A program made the translations under genes and the position numbers. The notes beneath the pieces are model-generated. The model had not been told where the DNA came from, searched no databases, and worked only from the letters and a program-made list of their open reading frames with translations. This document shows, one piece after another, positions 1 through 6,944 of a stretch of DNA of 61,511 nucleotides; within the stretch, counting starts at the first letter, position 1; each line of letters begins with the position of its first letter. Source of the DNA: Clostridiales bacterium (GTDB lineage: Bacteria > Bacillota > Clostridia > Christensenellales > CAG-138); contig SFEL01000013.1 in the NCBI GenBank assembly GCA_004557245.1, positions 1-61,511 on the forward strand, written 5' to 3'.

Positions 1-89
1 CGCGGTCAGCACCTCATGCAAGGAAAGCCTTGCTGCGCAAGCGCTTTTGCGGATTTGCCGCACATGTCGCCAAATCCGAATTAATCCAT

Positions 90-136
90 AAGGGGCTGCA
101 GCCCCTTATCAACCCCTGGGTTTTTCGAAAGACTGA
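90..136 (+). repeat. Dispersed intergenic repeat, copy 1
   Basis: The element has a palindrome AAGGGGCTGCAGCCCCTT, then ATCAACCCC, then TTTTTCGAAAGACTGA. Related copies lie at 2168-2213, 20327-20360, 25847-25889 and 29865-29912, in each case close to a gene end and a terminator hairpin. The family is seen directly; its function is unknown. Confidence 0.7.
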
Positions 137-261
137 AACGCCTGTTTTATGCGAGCGTTTTTCTTAGCATATCAGGCACTTTTGAGGATTTACCATCTTC
201 GCGTCTTCCAAGCCTGCAACCTCTAAATATATGTTTTTGTCAGGCTTTTCTTTTCTCTTTG

Positions 262-306
262 CTTCTTTCGTCTTTTCTTTTCGCCCGAAAAGAAAAGAGA
301 AAGAAG
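262..306. repeat. Polypyrimidine/polypurine inverted repeat (hairpin)
   Basis: The arms are CTTCTTTC plus TCTTTTCTTTTCG, matched by CGAAAAGAAAAGA plus GAAAGAAG. This gives 21 perfect pairs around a 2-base loop with a single bulged G at 270. One arm is nearly all pyrimidine and the other nearly all purine. It sits about 65 bases past the stop of the leftward membrane-protein gene and could act as a bidirectional terminator or be a repeat unit. Confidence 0.65.
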
Positions 307-373
307 GGGGAAGACCTCAATGATTATTCTCCCGGGTGGGGCCTAACTATAACCGCGTTGGCGTCCCGGAGCT

Positions 374-1186
374 TCATTCTTCCTGATTGTCATCTTCCGC
401 TACTCTGGGCACAAGGCTTTCCACAAGCTTTCCCTTACCCTGATGCTTCACGTAGAAATAGCCGAACAGGCTGAATACTACCGCGCCTATGAAGTTGACA
501 AACAGATCCTCCATGGTGTCGTACAGGCCAATGTCAAGATAACCTCCAAGGCCGAGGCTCTGGCCATTCACCGCCACGTCGTTGATGCTGCGGATGACGA
601 TAGGCGTGTTTGAATTGGTGGCGTCCAGAGTGACGGAGGATATGGTGGTTATGACGGTGTCCTTCTGCATATCCAGCAGGAACAGCCGGTCAGCGGAAAA
701 CTCTATGAATTCCCACAGCACGCCTATGGTCATGGAAAAGCAAAATGCGGCGATTGCCATATACAGCGGGGAAAGACTGAGGCTGATTCGGTTGTCTTTG
801 TTCAGCAGGTTTACCAGAGAGAAGCCTATTGCGGCGCACAGAAAGCCGGAGGTGGTGTGCAGCATGGTGTCCCAGCTGGGGTAATGTATGAAGTAGCATC
901 CCAGCTCGCCGAGTATTTCCGCTGCGAATATAAATATGAGGATTATTATTTCAAGGGTGTCCGGCAGATCGATTTTCAGCTTCCTCTCAAGGAAAGAAGG
1001 CAGCATAAACAGCACCAGTACCAGCAGACACACGAACATACTCTCATATTCCTTCAGCATGGCGGAGCGAATCAGCGCTGCGACAACCAGAAGACGCAGT
1101 ATTACGTATACTGTAAAAACCTTAGGCCGCTGTTTTGCATATGCCCTAATTTCTTTCATTCCGCGCCTTTTTTTGTTGTTTTCCAT
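374..1186 (-). CDS. Integral membrane protein, DUF2238/E. coli YjdF-like
   Basis: This 270-residue protein has several hydrophobic segments: two near residues 25-62, then around 75-95, 112-127, 143-160 and one near 230-250. Between them are the polar motifs WDTMLHTTSGF and GVLWEFIEF, which recall the DUF2238 family of multi-pass membrane proteins with conserved acidic and histidine residues. The molecular role of that family is not established. I start at 1186 because AGGAGG lies five bases upstream of that ATG; the ATG at 1210 has no ribosome site. The C-terminus is charged and cytosolic-looking. It is transcribed alone, divergently from the rubrerythrin operon. Confidence 0.6.
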   Translation of the reverse strand: MENNKKRRGMKEIRAYAKQRPKVFTVYVILRLLVVAALIRSAMLKEYESMFVCLLVLVLFMLPSFLERKLKIDLPDTLEIIILIFIFAAEILGELGCYFIHYPSWDTMLHTTSGFLCAAIGFSLVNLLNKDNRISLSLSPLYMAIAAFCFSMTIGVLWEFIEFSADRLFLLDMQKDTVITTISSVTLDATNSNTPIVIRSINDVAVNGQSLGLGGYLDIGLYDTMEDLFVNFIGAVVFSLFGYFYVKHQGKGKLVESLVPRVAEDDNQEE

Positions 1187-1301
1187 ACTCTCCTCCTGAT
1201 CAATGTGCATATCTGATTATAGCGTAAAAAAACAGTTCAGGCAACGAATGAGTATAGTCATATTAAAGCCAAAAAAATATAAAAAAAGTTAGAATAGGGT
1301 A

Positions 1302-1363
1302 TAGCCAAACGAGGAAAAGGGTGGTATAATAAGACTATCAGAAATGAGAACGATAATCATTCT
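1302..1363 (+). promoter_or_regulatory. Rubrerythrin promoter with PerR/Fur-type operator
   Basis: A -35 like TAGCCA (1302-1307), a 17-base spacer and TATAAT (1325-1330, preceded by TGG as in extended -10 sites) precede the dyad AGAACGATAATCATTCT (1347-1363). The dyad is an 8-1-8 inverted repeat with one mismatched pair and matches the general form of PerR/Fur boxes. It lies just downstream of the expected transcription start, so a repressor bound there would block the operon. PerR control of rubrerythrin is known in clostridia; here it is inferred. Confidence 0.65.
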
Positions 1364-1387
1364 TAATCATCAGGAGGTATTATTAAT

Positions 1388-1933
1388 ATGAAGTTCCGTT
1401 GCACAGTTTGCGGTTATGTACACGAAGGACCTGAGGCCCCCGAATTCTGCCCCGTCTGCAAGGCGAGCAAAGACAAATTCGTGCCCGTAGAGGAAGACAA
1501 AAAGAGCTGGGCGGCCGAGCACGTGGTAGGCGTTGCTAAGGGCGTAGATCCCGAGATCATCGAAGGCCTGCGCGCCAACTTCAACGGCGAGTGCAGTGAA
1601 GTCGGTATGTATCTGGCTATGGCCCGCGTAGCTCACCGGGAGGGTTATCCCGAGATCGGCCTGTACTGGGAGAAGGCTGCCTATGAAGAGGCCGAGCATG
1701 CGGCAAAGTTCGCGGAGCTGCTGGGCGAGGTAGTGACCGACAGCACCAAGCGCAACCTTGAGATGCGCGTAGAGGCGGAGCATGGCGCGACCGAAGGCAA
1801 GACTATGCTTGCAAAGCGGGCCAAAGAATTGAACCTCGACGCTATCCATGACACCGTACACGAGATGGCCAGGGACGAGGCCCGTCACGGCAAGGCCCTT
1901 GAGGGGCTGCTGAAGCGCTACTTCGGCGAATAA
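1388..1933 (+). CDS. Reverse rubrerythrin
   Basis: This peroxide- and oxygen-detoxifying diiron protein has its rubredoxin-like domain at the N-terminus (Cys5, Cys8, Cys21, Cys24) and the ferritin-like four-helix domain after it, the order found in clostridial reverse rubrerythrins of about 180 residues. Diiron ligands appear in the NGECSEVGMY, EEAEH, EMRVEAEH and DEARH segments. It reduces hydrogen peroxide, and probably oxygen, to water using electrons from rubredoxin, which is encoded 21 bases downstream. AGGAGG precedes the ATG. The upstream dyad suggests peroxide- or metal-responsive control. Confidence 0.93.
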   Translation: MKFRCTVCGYVHEGPEAPEFCPVCKASKDKFVPVEEDKKSWAAEHVVGVAKGVDPEIIEGLRANFNGECSEVGMYLAMARVAHREGYPEIGLYWEKAAYEEAEHAAKFAELLGEVVTDSTKRNLEMRVEAEHGATEGKTMLAKRAKELNLDAIHDTVHEMARDEARHGKALEGLLKRYFGE

Positions 1934-1954
1934 TCATACAGGGGAGAAGCTGCA

Positions 1955-2110
1955 ATGACTAAGTACGAATGCCCCTGCGGCTATGTATACGATCCCGAGC
2001 TGGGCGACCCGGATAACGGCGTAGCTCCCGGCACCCCCTGGGAAGATGTTCCGGAGGATTGGGTATGCCCCGTATGCGGGCTGGGCAAGGACGCCTTTAA
2101 CGAGGCGTAA
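1955..2110 (+). CDS. Rubredoxin (unusual Cys-Pro-Cys first knuckle)
   Basis: This 51-residue electron carrier has the typical body DPELGDPDNGVAPGTPWEDV and a normal second knuckle CPVCG (Cys38, Cys41). The first knuckle reads ECPCGY, so Cys6 and Cys8 are separated by one residue instead of the usual two. Four cysteines for the Fe(SCys)4 centre are still present. It sits directly behind reverse rubrerythrin with GGGGAG as ribosome site and presumably donates electrons to it. Two hairpin terminators follow. Confidence 0.92.
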   Translation: MTKYECPCGYVYDPELGDPDNGVAPGTPWEDVPEDWVCPVCGLGKDAFNEA

Positions 2111-2115
2111 GACTT

Positions 2116-2154
2116 TCGAAGAAGTGGCTAAGTGCCACTTCTTCGAGTTTTTTT
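2116..2154 (+). terminator. Terminator 1 after rubredoxin
   Basis: The perfect 13-base stem TCGAAGAAGTGGC/GCCACTTCTTCGA has a 5-base loop and is followed by a run of eight T. Confidence 0.92.
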
Positions 2155-2167
2155 CGGGTTTAGCCTC

Positions 2168-2213
2168 AAGGGGCTGCGGCCCCTTAACAACCCTGAGATT
2201 TTCGACAGACTGA
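2168..2213 (+). repeat. Dispersed intergenic repeat, copy 2
   Basis: The copy begins AAGGGGCTGCGGCCCCTT, continues AACAACCC and ends TTTTCGACAGACTGAG. It lies between two terminator hairpins downstream of rubredoxin. Confidence 0.75.
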
Positions 2214-2243
2214 GCGGAGCCGCGAAGGCGGCTCCGCTTTTTT
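2213..2243 (+). terminator. Terminator 2 after rubredoxin
   Basis: The stem AGCGGAGCCGC/GCGGCTCCGCT has a GAAG loop and is followed by TTTTT. Confidence 0.88.
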
Positions 2244-2327
2244 GTTGCAATACGCAAGAGCCTACACTATAATAAAAGAAGTAAAAGAAGTAAAAGAAAA
2301 TACATTTCACGCATGGAGGGCTGTTCC

Positions 2328-2570
2328 ATGAAAGCTATTGTATGTGAAAAATGCGGCGCATCAGATTTTTATGATGAAAACGGAATAAGGACCTGCCGCT
2401 ATTGCGGCGCAAGGTACAGGATAGCCTATACATCGAGCATAGGCCTTGATGACGATGTGGCGGAGCTGCTGAGAAAGTGCAGGGAAAACCCCGCAAGGGC
2501 ACGGAAATACGCAAACCTAATACTGGACATCGACCCTGATAATCCTGAAGCATTGAAGTACCTGAAATAA
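2328..2570 (+). CDS. Small zinc-ribbon protein
   Basis: This 80-residue protein has four cysteines in two CxxC pairs (Cys6/Cys9 and Cys23/Cys26) that form a TFIIB- or rubredoxin-like zinc ribbon. A short helical tail with a TPR-like pattern (ending NPEALKYLK) follows. I start at 2328 because GGAGG precedes that ATG; an in-frame ATG at 2313 lacks a ribosome site. A tract of AAGTAAAAG-type 9-base repeats lies just upstream (about 2271-2298). The gene is probably co-transcribed with the next one, 24 bases downstream. Its function is unknown. Confidence 0.72.
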   Translation: MKAIVCEKCGASDFYDENGIRTCRYCGARYRIAYTSSIGLDDDVAELLRKCRENPARARKYANLILDIDPDNPEALKYLK

Positions 2571-2594
2571 ATATTTAATAGTGGGGGCATAATT

Positions 2595-3203
2595 ATGAAG
2601 ATATCAGATGTTTGCCGGCAATATGGATTTGACGAAAATGACTTAAAGGCGTTTTTAAAAGAAAAAAAGCTGCTCAAAGAGACGTGGACTTCTTATGTGA
2701 TCGAAGATAGTAATGTTGACAAAGCTGTGAGAATGTATGCTGAGTTTAAGGCGCAGCAGGAGGAAGAGGCGGCCGCCGAAAGGAGGGAGGCGGAAAAAAA
2801 GAAGAGGGCTATGGCTAAGATGCTCATAACCTCGGGCTTTAGCTTCGATGGCTACACTATAACGAAGTATTCGGGCTATATATCCGGCGACGACGCCATA
2901 TCGGTAGACCGCGGTTTGGCGGTATTCGGCTCGGATACCGGGGTAAAGGATAAGCTGCTGAACTCGCTTGTGGAAATACGCCGGAATGCGTTGCGGGAGC
3001 TGAAGGAGGCGGCATACGAGCTGGGCTGCAACGCCGTAATAGGGGTTGACTTTGATTATATCACGCTCGATCCGCAGACGAAGGACTTGCTCGCAACGGG
3101 GGGAATATCGTACCAGCCATACGTTTTTGCGGTCACCGCCAACGGCAACGCGGTCGTAATAGAAAAAAACGGTGAGGACGGCAGCAGCGAAGAAAGGCTC
3201 TGA
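2595..3203 (+). CDS. YbjQ/UPF0145 (DUF74) family protein
   Basis: The C-terminal 120 residues match the YbjQ fold: a GYTITKY strand, a repeated glycine-rich turn and the signature near GCNAVIGVDFDY. The family forms pentameric rings of uncertain role and has been called a putative heavy-metal-binding domain. Before it lie about 75 residues with a helical, HTH-like start (DVCRQYGFDENDLKAFLKEK) and a highly charged coiled-coil linker rich in E, K and R. The upstream zinc-ribbon gene is probably in the same transcript. GGGGG lies eight bases before the ATG. Confidence 0.72.
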   Translation: MKISDVCRQYGFDENDLKAFLKEKKLLKETWTSYVIEDSNVDKAVRMYAEFKAQQEEEAAAERREAEKKKRAMAKMLITSGFSFDGYTITKYSGYISGDDAISVDRGLAVFGSDTGVKDKLLNSLVEIRRNALRELKEAAYELGCNAVIGVDFDYITLDPQTKDLLATGGISYQPYVFAVTANGNAVVIEKNGEDGSSEERL

Positions 3204-3225
3204 ATGCAAAGGGAACGGCCCCTGC

Positions 3226-3747
3226 TTACAGTTTTTTCTCCAGGCACACCAGCCCAACGCCTTTTATCCCGTTGAACACACAGGGCACGATTCCGGCCTC
3301 GCGATAGCCCAGGCGGGCGTACAGCCTGCGGGCAGCGGCGTTCTTCTCGTTGGTGTCCATGCGGAGCACCGGGCAGCCGTTGTTTTTCGCGTAGCTTTCA
3401 TAGTACGCAACAAAGGCGGTGCCGTAGCCTCTGCCTGAACAGAGCGGATCCACAACGAGAGTATGCAGTACCATCACTTCATCTGGTCCGGCGGCGTAGG
3501 CCCAGCTTACGTCCTCATATGCGGGAACCTGTGTTTTGTTGATTATTGCCGCAGCGACGGTTTTGCCGCCATCGATGCATACGAACAGGTCTCCCCGCTT
3601 CAGAGCGTCCAGCGCGGTCTGGCGGGTGGGGTAAACTCCCCGCTGCCAGCCTACTGTAAGACGGCCCTGCTCCTGTGCGTCAATTATGCGGCAATATATG
3701 GCCGCGATGGCATCAATGTGCCCGGATGTGGCTTTTATGAACTGCAT
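3226..3747 (-). CDS. GNAT-family N-acetyltransferase
   Basis: This 173-residue GNAT protein has the acetyl-CoA loop SGRGYG at residues 104-109, preceded by the beta strand LHTLVVDP and followed by the NEKNAAARRLYARLGY segment typical of motif B. The substrate is unknown; the RimI-like layout fits a small-molecule or peptide acceptor. It follows csaA with a one-base gap (TGA-T-ATG), so translation is probably coupled. It converges on the YbjQ gene, with only 22 bases between the stops. Confidence 0.85.
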   Translation of the reverse strand: MQFIKATSGHIDAIAAIYCRIIDAQEQGRLTVGWQRGVYPTRQTALDALKRGDLFVCIDGGKTVAAAIINKTQVPAYEDVSWAYAAGPDEVMVLHTLVVDPLCSGRGYGTAFVAYYESYAKNNGCPVLRMDTNEKNAAARRLYARLGYREAGIVPCVFNGIKGVGLVCLEKKL

Positions 3748-3748
3748 A

Positions 3749-4102
3749 TCAGAATACCTTGTCTCCGTTCTTTACGGGAGCGGTGGGCCTGAGCAGCACC
3801 ACTCCCTGTTCGGATTCAGTACCCAGAATGCGTACCTCGCTCTTGACTGAGCCTATGTGTATGGGAGTGAGGTTGGTGCAGCATATTACCTGCATGCCTA
3901 TGAGCTGTTCCGCGGTATAAAGCTCTGTTATCTGGGCGGAGGAGGACTTTACGCCTATATCGGGGCCGAAGTCTATCTTGAGCTTATACGCGGGGTTGCG
4001 GGCCTTCTTGTTGGGGCCTGCTTCGATTATGGTGCCCGCACGCATTTCGACTCTGTTGAATTCCTCGATACCTATCTGACCGTTATCGCTCATCTTTTCC
4101 AT
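3749..4102 (-). CDS. csaA: CsaA-type tRNA-binding/chaperone-like protein
   Basis: This 117-residue single OB-fold protein resembles the C-terminal tRNA-binding domain of methionyl-tRNA synthetase and B. subtilis CsaA. Visible marks are the opening EEFNRVEMRAGTI, the SSAQIT segment, and VICCTNLTP followed by a strand ending in VRILG. The family binds tRNA elbows and has been reported to have a secretion-related chaperone effect. GGAGG lies nine bases before the first ATG. It forms a two-gene leftward unit with the GNAT gene. Confidence 0.85.
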   Translation of the reverse strand: MEKMSDNGQIGIEEFNRVEMRAGTIIEAGPNKKARNPAYKLKIDFGPDIGVKSSSAQITELYTAEQLIGMQVICCTNLTPIHIGSVKSEVRILGTESEQGVVLLRPTAPVKNGDKVF

Positions 4103-4234
4103 TTGTAATTACCTCCGTGGGGTCATAAGGATATTGTACGACTGCCGCAAAAGCGCCTTTGCGGGTTTTTCCACATACCGGAAAGGTGAATAGTGAAGAT
4201 CCAACAGAAAAATCAAAAAGAAAGCCGGACGGGG

Positions 4235-4657
4235 TCAATGGCCGCGGCGCTTTTCCTTTTTCTTTTCCTGACGCAGCCGGTAGGCAGCACGCTTTTCCTC
4301 CTCCCGCTGCCGGCGGGACTTTTCCTGACGGACGGCCTTGTTTTGCTCCCGCTGCAATTGCAGTGCCTGCTGAGACTTTGTGCCGGTACCTATGGAGTTC
4401 ACCTGACGGGCTATCTCCCTTTGCAGCCGCTTTGGGTTGACAGGCAGCGGTTTGCGCTCCTCTTTTACCTTCGGGCTGAAGGAGAGACGGCGAAAATCCT
4501 TATTCAGGAAATCCATTATTTCGCCGTCCTTTGGCTCTGCGCCGAACACTACGCGGCAGGCTGAGAGCTGCTTTCCATCCCGGCGCTCGAATATGCCCAC
4601 GTAAAACTGGCCGTCATGAAACAGTGTGAGGGTAAGTGATGGGTCTTCCATTGTCAT
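4235..4657 (-). CDS. yjdF: YjdF-family protein (DUF2992)
   Basis: The first 60 residues (LTLFHDGQFYVGIFE, then CRVVFGAEPKDGEIMDFL) match B. subtilis YjdF. The second half is a long lysine/arginine/glutamine-rich helix, as in that family. The biochemical role is unresolved; the family is tied to the yjdF-motif RNA, which senses azaaromatic compounds, so a role in handling toxic heterocycles is plausible. A structured 5' leader precedes this gene. It is unrelated to E. coli YjdF despite the name. Confidence 0.85.
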   Translation of the reverse strand: MTMEDPSLTLTLFHDGQFYVGIFERRDGKQLSACRVVFGAEPKDGEIMDFLNKDFRRLSFSPKVKEERKPLPVNPKRLQREIARQVNSIGTGTKSQQALQLQREQNKAVRQEKSRRQREEEKRAAYRLRQEKKKEKRRGH

Positions 4658-4659
4658 GG

Positions 4660-4771
4660 CCTCCTTTAAAATAGCTTACTGCGAGGAAGGGACAACCAAG
4701 GAGGCAGGTTACTGATACCCTGATGGGTACGCCCACGACTACCCGACGGGGCCGTGTTTTTATCACCCGCT
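4660..4771 (-). ncRNA. Putative yjdF-motif (azaaromatic) riboswitch leader
   Basis: Transcribed leftward, the roughly 110-nt leader shows paired blocks such as GGCCCCGTCGGGTAGTCGTG, a GTACCCATCAGGGTATC hairpin and GCCTCCTTGG, which could pair with the AAAGGAGGCC ribosome-site region. A perfect TATAAT on the minus strand (plus 4778-4783) gives a start near 4771. The call rests mainly on position before a DUF2992 gene plus visible structure. A covariance-model search would decide it. Confidence 0.62.
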
Positions 4772-4840
4772 GATGGTATTATACTATAAGTAATTCAGAA
4801 AGTGTATAAGAATTCCCGGGCATGTATCTGCGGCTGACAT

Positions 4841-4902
4841 TTAGAAAATAATCTAAATACTTCTTGACAACCTTACCGCTCCGGTATATACTCTATTTAG
4901 AT
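4841..4902 (+). promoter_or_regulatory. sdpR promoter with TCTAAA/TTTAGA operator sites
   Basis: TTGACA (4864-4869), a 17-base spacer and TATACT (4887-4892) make a strong promoter. It is framed by the perfect inverted repeat ATCTAAATA (4851-4859) and TATTTAGAT (4894-4902). A second dyad, TTTAGA-6-TCTAAA, lies at about 4840-4857. ArsR-type repressors bind such AT-rich dyads, so autoregulation is likely. Confidence 0.72.
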
Positions 4903-4925
4903 GAAATTCAAAAGAGGTGAGGCGT

Positions 4926-5210
4926 ATGGGAATAAAGGAGACATTCAAGGCCATCGGAGATCCGGTGCGGCGGGAGATACTGGAACTGCTCAAGGGAGGC
5001 ATGATGTCCGCCGGTGACATAGCAAGCCATTTCGACATGACGCAGGCTACGGTATCATATCACCTGAGCCAGCTTAAAAAGGCGGGGCTCATATACGAGA
5101 ACCGGGAAAAGAACTTTATATATTATCAGCTCAACACCAGCGTATTTGAGGAGATAATGCTTTGGTGCAGGGGCTTTATGGGAGGTAAGGACGATGAAGA
5201 AGATAAGTAA
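4926..5210 (+). CDS. sdpR: ArsR-family autorepressor (SdpR-like)
   Basis: This 94-residue winged-helix repressor begins FKAIGDPVRREILELLK and has the recognition helix MTQATVSYHLSQL, followed by a beta wing. No ArsR metal-binding CxC motif is seen. I start at the ATG at 4926, which has AGAGGTGAGG upstream; a GTG at 4917 lies inside that site. Its end overlaps sdpI by 17 bases. In B. subtilis, SdpR represses sdpRI and SdpI traps it at the membrane when the SdpC toxin is present; the same circuit is inferred here. Confidence 0.85.
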   Translation: MGIKETFKAIGDPVRREILELLKGGMMSAGDIASHFDMTQATVSYHLSQLKKAGLIYENREKNFIYYQLNTSVFEEIMLWCRGFMGGKDDEEDK

Positions 5211-5889
5211 GCTGACGGTAATTACGACTTTGATAACGCTGCTGCCGATAGTGCTGGGCATAGCGCTGTATGACAGGCTGCCGGACGTGGTGGCCACACA
5301 CTGGGGCATAGACAACCAGCCCAACGGCTGGAGCAGCAAGGCCATGGCGGCCTTCGGCATGCCGGGCATACTGGCGCTCATCAATCTTGTATGCAGCATA
5401 GCCATGGAGATATATCCCGGCAGCCCCTTTGTGAAGGCGCGCCCGGCCGGCGTAAAGGGCGTTGGCGGATGGGAAAAGGAGAATAAGCTGGCCGATAAGG
5501 TATCTCCCAGGCTTATGTGGCTGTGCCGCTGGATAATACCTGTGCTGAGCCTTATACTGGTGCCGGTAATGCTGTATTCGGCCATGGGCGTGAGCTTTGA
5601 TATGGGCAGGATAGTATGCAGCATACTCGGCATAATGTTCATAATAATAGGAAATTACCTGCCAAAGTGCAGGCGCAACGGCGTTGTGGGCATAAAGATA
5701 CCATGGACGCTGAGCTCAGACGAAAACTGGGATAAGACTCACCGCTTTGCCGGCTTTGTATGGATCGTGTGCGGCGCGGCAGCCATAGTTGGAGGCTGGA
5801 CAAAGCCAGTGGTCGCCATAGTGGCGCTCGTTGCAATGATACTGCTTCCGGTGGTATACTCAGGTATACTAAAGCATAAGGGGATATAG
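5194..5889 (+). CDS. sdpI: SdpI-family immunity/signal-transducing membrane protein
   Basis: This 231-residue protein has about six membrane segments. It carries the DUF1648-type loop RLPDVVATHWGIDNQPNGW (28-46) and the SdpI core from about 130, with GNYLPKCRRN, KIPWTLSSDENWDKTHR and late glycine-rich helices. SdpI proteins give immunity to the SdpC cannibalism toxin and sequester SdpR. No toxin gene lies beside it, so it may defend against toxins of other cells. GGAGG lies inside the end of sdpR. Confidence 0.86.
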   Translation: MKKISKLTVITTLITLLPIVLGIALYDRLPDVVATHWGIDNQPNGWSSKAMAAFGMPGILALINLVCSIAMEIYPGSPFVKARPAGVKGVGGWEKENKLADKVSPRLMWLCRWIIPVLSLILVPVMLYSAMGVSFDMGRIVCSILGIMFIIIGNYLPKCRRNGVVGIKIPWTLSSDENWDKTHRFAGFVWIVCGAAAIVGGWTKPVVAIVALVAMILLPVVYSGILKHKGI

Positions 5890-5891
5890 CA

Positions 5892-6362
5892 ATGGTAACC
5901 ACCAATCCCATGCGCATGCTCACTGCAGCAGGCATTGACTTTGAGGCACGGGAGTACGCATATGACGAAAGGGATCTTTCGGGCGTACATGCCGCGGCGG
6001 AGCTGGGCCTTGACCCGGACTGTACCTTCAAGACGCTGGTGCTAAGAGGGGACAAAAACGGCCTTTTCGTATGCTGCATACCCGTAGGGGAAGAGGTGGA
6101 TCTGAAGAAGGCGGCGGTGATATCCGGCAATAAAAAGGCCGAGATGATACACGTGAAGGAGCTGCCTGTGCTGACGGGTTATATTCGGGGCGGCTGCTCA
6201 CCCATAGGCATGAAGAAGCAGCTTCCCACATATATAGAGGAGACTGCCCAGCTTTTCGACAGGATAGCGGTAAGCGCCGGCATACGGGGGCAGATGCTCA
6301 TGCTGGATCCGGAGGAGCTGAGGGAGTTCGTGGGCGCCAGCTACGGCGAAATAGTAAAATAA
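5892..6362 (+). CDS. ybaK: YbaK/EbsC-type aminoacyl-tRNA deacylase
   Basis: This 156-residue protein has the YbaK editing fold: NPMRMLTAAGIDFEAREYAY at the start, FKTLVLRGDKNGLFVCCIPV with the conserved lysine, and GYIRGGCSPIGMKK near residue 100. YbaK hydrolyses Cys-tRNA(Pro) made in error by prolyl-tRNA synthetase. The gene follows sdpI by two bases with AAGGGG upstream, so it is likely read on the same transcript. The functional link to SdpRI is not evident. Confidence 0.9.
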   Translation: MVTTNPMRMLTAAGIDFEAREYAYDERDLSGVHAAAELGLDPDCTFKTLVLRGDKNGLFVCCIPVGEEVDLKKAAVISGNKKAEMIHVKELPVLTGYIRGGCSPIGMKKQLPTYIEETAQLFDRIAVSAGIRGQMLMLDPEELREFVGASYGEIVK

Positions 6363-6387
6363 CGCATATTGTAAAGGGGGATATACC

Positions 6388-6801
6388 ATGGAGACTAAGC
6401 AGACTCAGACCGCAGAGGAGCTGCAGGCGAAGCTGCTCAGGAAGATGCACAGCATGGATCTCATACGCACCGCAGCCTGCGTATTGGTGGCGGTAGTGGT
6501 ACTCGTAAGCGCCGTAGTAGTGCTGCCCAGGGCAAACAGCATACTGACCAACGCGGATAACACCGTGAACGAGCTTTCCGCCGTTGTGGACGAATTGCAG
6601 CAGGTGGATTTCGTCGCCATGAGCGAGGGCATTACCGAGCTTACAAGGGTAGGGAGCGAGAGCCTGACAGGCGCCACGGTAGAGCTTATAAAGACCATGC
6701 AGCAGCTGCAATCCATAGACTTTGAGGCGCTGTCCGAGAGTATAGAGAACCTGAATACAGTATCCGACGGCATGGCTAAGCTGTTCGGGAAAAAGAGATA
6801 A
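6388..6801 (+). CDS. Single-pass membrane protein with internal 20-residue repeat
   Basis: I do not recognise this 137-residue protein. It has a charged N-terminus, one strong transmembrane helix (about 26-46) and an amphipathic helical tail. The tail contains two similar 20-residue units: 70-89 (LQQVDF..MSEGITELTRV) and 107-126 (LQSIDF..LSESIENLNTV). The pattern suggests a coiled coil outside or along the membrane, like the linker of chemoreceptors without a signalling tip. GGGGG precedes the ATG, and a terminator follows. Confidence 0.6.
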   Translation: METKQTQTAEELQAKLLRKMHSMDLIRTAACVLVAVVVLVSAVVVLPRANSILTNADNTVNELSAVVDELQQVDFVAMSEGITELTRVGSESLTGATVELIKTMQQLQSIDFEALSESIENLNTVSDGMAKLFGKKR

Positions 6802-6828
6802 GCCCCGATAAGCAAAAATTATGAAAAG

Positions 6829-6852
6829 GGCCGCGCCTGAGCGGCCTTTTTT
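6829..6852 (+). terminator. Terminator after the repeat membrane protein
   Basis: The stem GGCCGC/GCGGCC has a 6-base loop and is followed by TTTTTT. Confidence 0.88.
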
Positions 6853-6944
6853 GTTGCAAAAAGCCCGGTATTGTTCTAAAATTAATACAGAAAATACTTC
6901 ACGCTATGACACATCTTTAACAAAAAAATACAAGGAGGCTCAAC

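Larger units (their letters stand above)
1..373. other. Left-edge intergenic region without a gene
   Basis: I see no convincing coding sequence here. The stretch holds several short hairpins (for example GCAAGG/CCTTGC near 18-33), one copy of a dispersed repeat (90-136) with a weak terminator-like stem after it (AACGC/GCGTT, about 138-158), and a purine/pyrimidine inverted repeat (262-306). It probably represents the 3' flank of a gene lying left of the window. Confidence 0.6.

Noticed and set aside
259..474. 71-codon open frame at the left edge
   Set aside because: It starts inside the hairpin repeat, lacks a ribosome site and overlaps the end of a real gene.
4144..4170. Rightward terminator-like hairpin CCGCAAA/TTTGCGG with T-run
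   Set aside because: It lies between two leftward genes and points the wrong way for both; part of it resembles sequence at 33-50, so it may be a repeat remnant.
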